From positions 12,214,192 to 12,278,191 of the forward strand of contig OY848917.1 in the NCBI GenBank assembly GCA_963693285.1: a stretch of DNA of 64,000 nt, read 5' to 3'. Below are positions 25,101 through 37,100 of the stretch, in pieces; position 1 is the stretch's first letter; the number at the start of each line of letters is the position of its first letter. The DNA is from Xestospongia muta. Taxonomy: Eukaryota > Porifera > Demospongiae > Haplosclerida > Petrosiidae. The position numbers were made by a program, and so were the translations under genes. The notes under the pieces are model-generated. The model saw only the letters and a list, made by a program, of their open reading frames with translations. It was not told the DNA's origin and made no database searches.

Positions 25101-28100
25101 AATGTGTCCTTTACAATATAATAGTTTGTAAGTGCAATTTAATATAGTATAAATTCTAAGTGTGTTTCAATCCAATGTTTTTATTTAATTTTACTCTTTT
25201 GCTTTTCTCTATATATTTATGATGCTGTAATTACTTGTGATCTGAATGTATCCTTTACTATATAATAGTCTGTAAGTGCAATTTAATATAATATAAATTT
25301 TAAGTGTAGACTTCTATTTCAATCTAATGTTTCTGTTTTATTTACTCTATTGTTTTTTTTCTTTTTGGTGTTACAATGCTGTGATTATTTGCAATCTATA
25401 TATGTCTTTACTATACTTTAGTTGGTAAGTGTGATATAACTTTTGTACATGTGTTTTGTCATTGTGGTAAAGAAGGTATTTGTTGTATTTGTTCTGTTTG
25501 AATTATGAATAAATATTAAATTTTGTTGGAAGCCTTCTCTTATAACTATGTGAGTTCAATGTCTTTGTAAGGGATGCTAGCTCATCCTCTAGACTACTAA
25601 GAATTAGTAACTTTGTTATTGCTACATATTACTGTTAATTGTCAAATTTATATTTATAATAGTTTATTTAGAAAAGTATTTATGCAAAAAGTGTCTATTA
25701 TGATATAATGATTGTGTTTGTCTTGCTGAGTGTTATATATATTATTAACATTATTGTAAAAATTATTAAGAGTTTTTTTAGTTTAAAAATGATTATTGTG
25801 ATAAAGATAATGTTGTCTTAGTTTGTAAAGTTACTAGTATAGTGATATAATACATATATAACAATGATAATATAGATAATATACAACTGTTTTAATATGT
25901 TGTCTTGGTTGACATTAATAGTTTATTATAATGTATTTAGGAGGGATCTACTCCTGTCATGTTAGCAGCAAAGAAGAGACACAAAGATGTTGTTTTGATT
26001 TTAACACAGAAAGGAGCCAATCTAGAAATTGTTAACAAAGTAAGTATTTATGTACATACAACAAGTAGCTAAAAATAAATGGAAGTCCAAATGCAAGTTC
26101 ATTTTCCTTAAAGACAGTTGTTAATTATGATAATATTGTAATTGTTGTGATACTGTTAAGATTGAATTATTGTCTTTAATGATATGTTAAATAAAATGAG
26201 TATTGGAAGGAGAACAGGCTGCAAAGCACTGATCATAATATTAGGAAAAAGTATAATGTTTTGACAACGTGCAGTGATAAATTTTCTTACTTATTGGACA
26301 CAAATCAATAGATAACGATGACATGTTATATATGATATATTTATCATGACAATTAAGGAGGACAACTAAAAATTATGTAGTGGTCTAATTTGACAGTTAT
26401 TGTTTTGTTGTTATTACAATAGTTTGGATGGGCAGCTCTTCATTATGCAAGTTTTAAAGGACATACAAAGATTGTTGAAGTATTAGTCAACCATAATGCT
26501 GACATAAATATTGTTACTAAGGTAATTAAGATAACAAGAATGAGTATGTTTCACTGTAGTGTATTAATCTGTGTGAATGAATAGATATCAACTACTAAAG
26601 AAAACATTGCATAGACATTATGATACAAGAAATAAGACAGACAAGTAAAAAAGCTGAAAGTAGTAATGCTAGTATGAATATTCCTACATAGTAGCCACAG
26701 AGACTCAGTAGTTGGGTATGTGTTGACTAGCTTAAGAAAAAGTTGTGTCTATTGTAAATAAAATCTCCCCTTACTTTTTCATTATGTTTACCATGACTTA
26801 ATTGTTGCATTTCTGTACACATTAACAGTAATTATATGTAAGTTAACAAAGACAAGTACTATATATATTAAAGTAATGATACTTGAAAACATGTTTTTTT
26901 CTTTCCATAAATATGATGCTTGTATTACTTGTGATCTGAATGTGTCCTTTACAACATAATAGAAGGTAAGTGCAATTTAATATAGTATAAATTTTAAGTG
27001 TATTTCAATCCAATGTTTTTATTTTATTTACTTTATTGCTTTTCTCTAAATATTTATGATGCTGTGATTACTTGTGATCTGAATGTATCCTTTACAATAT
27101 AATAGTCTGTAAGTGCAATTTAATATAGTATAAATTCTAATTATATTTCAATCCAATGTTTTTATTTTATTTACTCTATTGCTTTTCTCTATATATTTAT
27201 GATGCTATGATTACTTGTGATCTGAATGTGTCCTTTACAATATAATAGTCTGTAAGTGCAATTTAATATAGTATAAATTCTAAGTGTATTTCAATCCAAT
27301 GTTTTTATTTTATTTACTCTATTGCTTTTCTCTATATATTTATGATGCTGTAATTACTTGTGATCTGAATGTATCCTTGACAATATAATAGTCTGTAAGT
27401 GCAATTTAATATAATATAAATTTTAAGTGTAGACTTCTATTTCAATCTAATGTTTTATTTACTCTATTGTTTTTTTTCTTTTTGGTGTTACAATGCTGTG
27501 ATTATTTGCAATCTATATATGTTCTTTACTATACTTTAGTTGGTAAGTGTGATATAACTTTTGTACATGTGTTTTGTCATTGTGGTAAAGAAGGTATTTG
27601 TTGTATTTGTTCTGTTTGAATTATGAATAAATATTAAATTTTGTTGGAAGCCTTCTCTTATAACTATGTGAGTTCAATGTCTTTGTAAGGGATGCTAGCT
27701 CATCCTCTAGACTACTAAGAATTAGTAACTTTTGTTATTGCTTCATATTACTGTTAATTGTCAAATTTATATTTATAATAGTTTATTTAGAAAAGTATTT
27801 ATGCAAAAAGTGTCTATTATGATATAATGATTGTGTTTGTCTTGCTGAGTGTTATATATATTATTAACATTATTGTAAGAATTATTATGAGTTTTTATTT
27901 TATTTACTCTATTGGTTTTCTCTAAATATTTATGATGCTGTGATTACTTGTGATCTGAATGTGTCCTTTACAATATAATAGTCTGTAAGTGCAATTTAAT
28001 ATAGTATAAATTTTAAGTGTATTTCAATCCAATGTTTTTAGTTTATTTACTCTATTGCTTTTCTCTATATATTTATGATGCTGTGATTATTTGTGATCTG

Positions 28101-31100
28101 AATGTGTCCTTTACAATATAATAGTCTGTAAGTGCAATTTAATATAGTATAAATTCTAAGTGTATTTCAATCCAATGTTTTTATTTTATTTACTTTATTG
28201 CTTTTCTCTATATATTTATGATGCTGTTATTACTTGTGATCTGAATGTGTCCTTTACAATATAATAGTCTGTAAGTGCAATTTAATATAGTATAAATTCT
28301 AAGTGTATTTCAATCCAATGTTTTTATTATATTTACTCTATTGCCTTTCTCTAAATATTTATGATGCTGTGATTACTTGTGATCTGAATGTGTCCTTTAC
28401 AATATAATAGTTGGTAAATGCAATTTAATATAGTATAAATTCTAAGTATACTTCAATCCAATGTTTTTATTTTATTTACTTTATTGCTTTTCTCTATATA
28501 TTTATGATGCTGTGATTACTTGTGATCTGAATGTGTCCTTTACTATATAATAGGAGGTAAGTGCAATTTAATGTAATATAAATTCTAAGTCTATTTCAAT
28601 CTAATGATTTCTGTTTTATTTACTCTATTGTTTTTTCTTTTTGGTGTTACAATGCTGTGATACTTGCAATCTGTATATGTTTTTTATAATACTTTAGTTG
28701 GTAAGTGTGATATAACTTTTGTACATGTGTTTTGTCATTGTGGTAAAGAAGGTATTTGTTGTATTTGTTCTGTTTGAATTATGAATAAGTATTAAATTTT
28801 GTTGGAAGCCTTCTCTTATAACTATGTGAGTTCAATGTCTTTGTAAGGGATGCTAGCTCATCTTCTAGACTACTAAGAATTAGTAACTTTTGTTATTGCT
28901 ACGTATTACTGTTAATTGTCAAATCATATTTATAATAATTTATTTAGAAAAGTATTTATGCAAAAAGTGTCTATTATGATATAATGATTGTGTTTGTCTT
29001 GCTGAGTGTTATATATATTATTAACATTATTGTAAGAATTATTAAGAGTTTTTTTAGTTTAAAAATGATTATAGCGATAAGATAATGTTGTCTTAGTTTG
29101 TAAAGTTACTAGAATAGTGACATGATACATATATAACTATATTAAATTGCACTTACAGACTATTATATTGTAAAAGACACATTCAGATCACAAGTAATAA
29201 CAGCATCATAAATATACAGAGAAAAGTAATAGAATAAATTCATTTGTATTGAAATACACTTAGAATTTTTTAGTGTATTTCAATCTAATTTTTTTATTTT
29301 ATTTACTCTATTGCTTTTCTCTATATATTTATGATGTTGTGATTTCTTGTGATTTAAACATGTCCATTACTGTATAATAGTTTGTACAACATTTGTACAT
29401 GATTATTGTGATGAACATGATGTTGTCTTAATTTGTAAAGTTACTAGTATAGTGATATAATACATACATAAAAGTAATAACATTGATACTATACAACTGT
29501 CTTGATATGTTGTCTTGCTTCACATTAATGGTTTATTATAATGTGTTTAGGAAGGATCTACTCCTGTCATGTTAGCAGCAATGAAGGGACACAAAGATGT
29601 TGTTTTCATTTTAACACACAAAGGAGCCAATCTAGAAGTTGTTAACAAAGTAAGTATTTATGTACATACAACAAGTAGCTAAAAATAAAATGCAATTTTT
29701 TTCCTTAACGACAGTTGTCAATTGTGATGGTATTGTAATTGTGTTGATACTGTTAAGGTTGAATTATTGTCTTTAATCTTATGTTAAATAAGATGAATTT
29801 TAGAAGGAGAACAGGCTACAAAGCACTGATCATAATATTAGGAAAAAATGTAATTGTTTTACAATGTGTGCAGTGATCAATTTTCTTTCTTATTGGACAC
29901 AAATGAATAGATAATGATGACATTTTTTATTAATTTTTTTGAAATAGTCATTTCAAGTGCATACTAATATAGTGGTGAAGATCATGATGCAAGGCATGAC
30001 TTGTTTAGCTTTGAAATGTTTTTAAAAGTATCTGGAAATATCAATGTAGCATACTTTTATATACCTACTATTGGCTATAAACTATAATTTTGATAACATT
30101 TTCAGACTGTGACAATGATCAGAAAATGATTGCAGCTTCCTTCTAAACTGAAATAGGCTTCTCTGTTATGTTGCAGATAGTGATAAATTATTAATATTTT
30201 TCTTATAAATAATTTTGAATGGACTGCTTTGTGTCTAGACTTGATTAACTACTTTTTTTCTTTTGTTGTCTTAACTTTTGTTATTACATTTTATGACAAT
30301 ATTGATATCTCAACATAGTAGCCAAATAGTGGAATCTCAACTATATTTATGTTTCAATCTTCAATTGCTATATTGAGATACCTCTTTTTATTTATATCAT
30401 AACTATTAAATTTCATGGCCCTCAGTTGTCTGACTAATGTATGTGGAGATATTCATATTGTTATTCCTACTGTGGTCATGTTTGAGATGCTTCCTGCCAC
30501 TATTCTAACATTTCAGTAATATCAGTGTCTGTGTGTTTTTGGTAGGAATTTTTATTCTGTCATTTATGCTGTGGTATTGTTTTCGATCGTGTTACCACCA
30601 TTCCTACATTTCAAACTTATGTTTAATTTTTCATGTACTCGTAAAATTGTAATCATCAACAAATAACAAGTACACAAGATGAAGTGTTATATCAGACAAA
30701 CCTAAATGAGGTCATTATCTATCAATAATGATCTCATTAATGTACATTTATTGAGTTATCTTTATAATCACATCATATTAATTTCTTTATGTTAATGAGA
30801 ACTTATATATTTTTTAATTTCATCATTAAAATTAATATAAATAAATTCAATTTTATCCTTATACTGCTGACATATACTCATGTATGTCCTTGCCTCTGAC
30901 ATAATTTATGCATTATTCATTGTCACTAAAACAAAAAATTGACTTTATATTTCATATTACACATATATGTGTATTATAATTTTTTGTTATATAGGCTGGT
31001 AAAACTGTTCTCTATATATCATGTTATGAAGGTCATAATGAGATTGTTCAAGTCCTTCTAGATGCTGATATGAAAGTGAATGTTCCAGACAAGGTCAGTA

Positions 31101-34100
31101 TCATATTAGTATATAATGTAATTGTAGTTGTCTATAATACTTAATACCAACTCACTATATACACAAGACACATCAAGCAGACTTATTTGGCAAAGCTGCC
31201 AACTAAATCCTACCAGTCAGTATAATCTGACATCAATTGACATCTGTCATAGAATCAATAAGATGATAAATATAAACCTCTAAGTGTGCTGTAGCTGTGC
31301 TACAATACAAGGATTAAAATTGAACTATTTTGACTACTACAGTGTAGAGATAGATAAATATCTAGACACTTTACTCTATCATATATAACAATGGTGGTTA
31401 TTCCTTTATAATACCATTCACTCAAATTGAATTACATTTGGGGACATGGACATCATTTAGAACAAACATTGTAGTGACAGCAATAGGAAATGATTAGCTT
31501 TTGTACTGTGCCTGGTTGTAACAATCGATCATTTGAGATTTTCACCTTAGTTATCATCATTTTCCATTTAAAAAAAACAAATACTAAAGTAATGGATCCA
31601 CAAAATTGGCAGAAAGAAAGAAGATTTGGCTTTACACTTTCAAATTTCCAAGATACTGTGTCATGCATTGTTATCACATGGATCAATTTTTGTACTTGCA
31701 TTAGAAAAAATTCCACTCTAGCCTCCGAGGCACTTACTTTGTCCAATATGCCAACAAACGTCAAAGTCATATACCTGACTACAAGAGTTATGATTTATGC
31801 CAAAAGTCTTTGTTGTGCACCTTATCTACCAGAACTCCAACAATTAAGATTTTCTAAGCTTAGTCTGCACCATGCCCACACTATTATACAATAAATAGTT
31901 ATACAAGATACTGATTTAGTCTTTGCTAAATGTGAAATTGATTGTAACAATCACCTATTGACTCAAAATCAGGATATCAAGATAAGACTGAGACTAAACA
32001 ATACTACCTGTATCTAATACTCCATATACTGAAAAGCCTACAATTGGTACTCAGTTGACCTACAGTCATGTGCACATGAGGTCAAATGAACATTCATTAT
32101 GATGTCTCATTGCCAACTTGAATTAAAATAATATTGCATTGTGCCTTCTGTGCCATTTTTCATTTTGTCTGCCTTTTAGTCATGGTCTATTTTAGTTGAT
32201 CCTTTATCAAACAATGCACTTAAATTCAACTACACTTTCTAAAATAATACAGTATTGATACATAATTTAGGAAATAGAATTTGTTGGATATGGGATGAAT
32301 CCATTTCTTTTTAAAAGCTTCTGTTGAAAAGAACCAACTTTCTTATTAAATTTATGTACACATATGCAGTCTTCCTTAAACCATGCAGTCATCAAAGGTA
32401 GTAAAATTCCTGTTTGTATTTCTTTAAGGACTCCTGAACAAATTGTTCATTATAAACTATTTGGGCATACTATTAAAATTGAGACATACCGTTCTGACCA
32501 ACTTTATTTTTGTGATGGTGATATTATGCTGCAGCCTCTATTCAACACACGTTGTCACTCCCTTTTCAATGATCAGCTATTTCAACTTTGTCTTCACATC
32601 TTTTAGTCCTTTGTCTTCTTTATAATCTTTATGTAAAATCTCTATCATATACATTTATAAGGTTGCTCAGCATCTATGCTGGTTACAGCAACAATAACCT
32701 ACTGTTATTTAATATATAATGGTATTAATTAAATATATCACTTTGAAATGTTATGGGTATAAAATACCCTTGAAAATGTTGTCTTGGTCTACATTCTCAA
32801 CCATCTTTCTCAGTACACAAAACACCCTCTAGACATTGAGGTATCCATTACTTACTAAGCATTCTTCTATTTTTTATGATCTATGTTTTACTTACGTCTT
32901 TCTTTTCTCATATCATTTAGTATGGACGTACAGCACTTCATGCAGCTAATTGGACTAAAGATGATGTCATTATGAAGATGTTGTTAGTTCATGCCAATGC
33001 CACCAATGTAGAAGCTGTACAGGCTGTAAGTCATGATGTTATAAGTTTGTACATACTTGTATATAATTATGCTCTGCATCTGTCTTACTCTATGTTTGTA
33101 GTGGTTGTTATATGTATGTCATTTTTGTGATTTTAGCATTTACAAGTATATAAATAATATATGCTGATATAAATCAAACAAGTATTGTCAGATGTAGACA
33201 AAACTATGAGTAGTAAGAACATTTTGCAGATGATAGTTTTAGTGTAACAAGGTGATTGCAAATTCACTCCATATGTATGAATTCTCTATGTACATCTTAC
33301 TATTTAGGAGAGTATATATATGTTCTTTGTTAGTATAAAAATTAAGAGATGTTTTCTTTACTATTTTAGGACACTTTGCTTTTGAAATCTTCAAGAGAAG
33401 GAAATGTGGAAGGTATTAGAGATGCCCTGTCAAGGAGAGCTAATGTTAACGTTGGAAACAATGTATGTTAACTTGTAATATGTACACAATTATGAGGGAA
33501 AATACAGATGCTAAGATGTAAAACAAGCCCAAAAGTCTGCAGACCTTAGGTTTTTTTGTCAAAGCGTACTGTATATGAAAATGCAGTACATTACTGGTTG
33601 GGTTTTAATGTGTTTGTGGCTTAACAGCATAGACTCATCACACCGATAAAGTGTTGTTTGCTTACGCTTTCAATATCAGCAATTTTTATTTGTCCTTTTA
33701 CATATGTACAGGATGGACAAACTGCTTTGTACATTGCATCTGAGAATGGCAATAATGAATGTGTTCAGCTTCTTATCACATCCAGTGCTAACCCTAACAT
33801 TGCTGATTCGGTTAGTTGTGAATTTCATTTCATTGTTTATTCACCAAACAAGATTAATATATAACATATGCTATGTCCTAAAATGTTTTAACCATCTTAC
33901 TCAAAAATGATCACATAAAGTAACTGAACAATCCAACATTCTGTTACGTTTATAAAATATTAAAGTCTGCAAATTGTATCAATGAATGTAAACTATTACA
34001 TGGTGTCAGTCAAATTCATTGCATTTGCTAAGTTGGTATTTTTACATTGCCAAGATTGAAATGATATTTTTAAATGGTTTGTAGCCTGTGTTAGTTCTTG

Positions 34101-37100
34101 TATCTGATTATATATGGTTTGTTGATTTCTTGGTATCATGTCACAATTTAAGATACTATTTGAAAAAACAAATTTTGTTATTCATTTTGGTTTAACACTA
34201 TGTTGAAAACATTTTGCTCATGATTGCTTGTAGTTACAATGAAGCATGCTACATTTTATTTTATTCAAAATTGTTAGATGAAAAGATTTAGTTAGTTATA
34301 GTTAGGTAACTAAAAGTCAAATAGGCTAAACTAAGAGGGTTTTGTTTTAGTTATAGTTAACAAAAACATCATTACTCAAAAGGAATGAGGATATGAAGAC
34401 TATGCGAACTCATATTTATGTTTTACCTTGTTTTTGAAAAGTATGTGAAGTCATTTTTGTTTTATACTGCTTCTAAGGGTATTCCAATGTGGACACATCC
34501 TTCATGTGGATTAGGAAAGAAGAAGGTTAAGCTCAATAGGCTATGAAAAAGATAATAAACTATTAACGATTGTAAATGAAATAACTTAATTTATAAACAG
34601 TAGGAAACTAAGATAAAGATTAATAAGATTGAACATTTGAATGTTGTCTATACAAAATAGCTAAGACCATTTGAATGCATAAAAACAAAGAAGTAATTAA
34701 AACATTTTTAAAAATTAAAGATGATGCAGGTATGACAATGCCAAAAAAGGAAACAAAGTAGGGCTGAAAACACAAATCCTTACTAAAATTCCTACATATG
34801 TAGCCAGGAAAAGCAGTACAGTATAATTTCAATATAAACACTATATACTCTTTTACTGCATATACTGAATACATAGATACAAACCTAATCATCCCATACA
34901 AACTGGTTACTTATGTAGAGATTTTTAATTTATGTGTTCATCCCTATCTTGTTTCTTTCCTTTTTGGCATTGTTATCATTAAATCATCTTTAAATTTCTC
35001 AAATGTTTTTATAACTTGTTTTTTATTGGTTCTCTACTGTAAGGTTGAAATAACTTAGATAAGAAATTGCTTTATACATCAAATAGTTTGGTTGTTGAAA
35101 TGAAAACTACAAACCATTAACAATAAATTCTAATTTCAATCCTGGCAGTTTAATAAGATTAAAATCAGCAAATCCAGTGAATTTTACTGACTCTATCCTC
35201 TAATAGTTTGCATTCACTGATACAATTTATACACTACAGAAACGTTTTATAAACGTAACAGAATGTTGCTTGGTCATTAGATAATTGTGTAGTTACTTTA
35301 TATGATACTTTTTTCAGTAACCTGGTTAAAATATTTTAAGAGATAGCAGTGTTAACTGCACAATCATCTAATGTTAACACATACAAAAATACAATATATG
35401 AAGGTTCCTAATGGCTTTATAACTTGTTTTTTATTGGTTCTCTACTGTAAGGTTGAAATAACTTAGATAAGAAATCGCTTTATACATCAAATAGTTTGGT
35501 TGTTGAAATGAAAACTACAAACCATTAACAATAAATTCTAATTTCAATCCTGGCAGTTTAATAAGATTAAAATCAGCAAATCCAGTGAATTTTACTGACT
35601 CTATCCTCTAATAGTTTGCATTCACTGATACAATTTATACACTACAGAAACGTTTTATAAACGTAACAGAATGTTGCTTGGTCATTAGATAATTGTGTAG
35701 TTACTTTATATGATACTTTTTTCAGTAACCTGGTTAAAATATTTTAAGAGATAGCAGTGTTAACTGCACAATCATCTAATGTTAACACATACAAAAATAC
35801 AATATATGAAGGTTCCTAATGGCTTTAAACTGCTAAAATTAATGAAATAATGAAAAAAATAATTGTAAGTAATTATTATAGTTAGTACTGACCTAAAACA
35901 ACAGATACCTGTACTCAATTAATAACTGTCATAACTGCACAAAAGATAAACCAAGGTGTAAGATGATAACTTGCAATATATTCAATAATGATAGTATTAT
36001 TAGTGCTATGTTATATGCAAGTTGATGACATATGGCTCAGGATATTCTTGTTATACCTGCCTCATTAACACCAGTTGAAAGAGTTTTTCCAAAGCTTGGT
36101 ATGCATCAAGTGGTAAAAAAAAACAATTGGCAGGTACAAACTTAGGGAATGAAATAATTCTTAAGACAAACAAACAATAGCTTCAGTCTACTACTAGGTG
36201 CATTAAATTTAACTAACTTTCTCAACTACAACCATCTAAAATTATTCCTAAAGCAGAGAAGCTAACTAGAATTATTTCACTGGGAGAACAATAACTCTAA
36301 CTAATTAAAATTATTTTTAAAAAATGAATTAAAACAACACTACTTCTTAGATATTCATCAATATCTTTGTAAATTTTCTAATTGTTTGTTTACCACACAA
36401 ATATATAACTTGCTAAAACATAAACCAAATACTATTGTTATAGATAAGTGAATGTTAGTAAAAAAAGAGTATTTCTAACAACATAGTCTATTCTGAGCTA
36501 TAAGGAATGTCACTTACTGATACTTTTTAATTTTTTAGTTTGGTAACACACCTCTTCATGCTGCCTGTAGTGGTTGTCATGGTGATGTTGTGAAATCTCT
36601 TTTGTCGTTAGGAAAGATCAACCCAATGGCTAAAAACAGAGATAATCAAACAGCCATGGAGCTTGTTTATCATAACGACAATAATCGCTTTGTTATTTTA
36701 AAGATGTTTGAGCCATTTGAGCAATGTCGAAAAGCATTCCCTGTGGAATCCTATAGCAAAGTCTTTTTCTGTGGTAATACCGGTGCAGGTAAAAGTTCAC
36801 TTGCAGCAGTCATTATGGAACGAGCTAACAAACCACCTAACTACATGTTTGATACATCTGATCCTATTCCAGTAGAACTACTAACTACTGGGATTAATGC
36901 ACATACCATTACAAGTCATGAAGTGGGAAATATTGTCCTTTATGATCTTGCAGGTCATAAGGAGTATTATAGCAGTCATGCAGCAATTCTAGAAAATGTT
37001 ATGCTAAGCACACCTGCTGTTTTTGCCATACTTTCTAAGATGACTGACAGTCTAGATATCATTAAAGGTGATTTGTACTACTGGTTCAATTTTATCAAGA

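Larger units (their letters stand above)
26331..29930 (+). repeat. two-exon ankyrin module, copy 3
   Basis: Exon A at 26423-26521 begins FGWAALHYASFKGH (Phe for Glu at the first codon). Exon B at 29551-29649 begins EGSTPVMLAAMKGHKDVVFI. Between them lie two satellite arrays, each followed by a copy of the post-array flank (27538-27890 and 28697-29110), which points to a fourth, partly deleted module. Confidence 0.85.

Noticed and set aside
31453..31770. Minus-strand open frame of 105 codons
   Set aside because: It overlaps the plus-strand THAP-like block, which has recognisable spacing; the minus frame has none.
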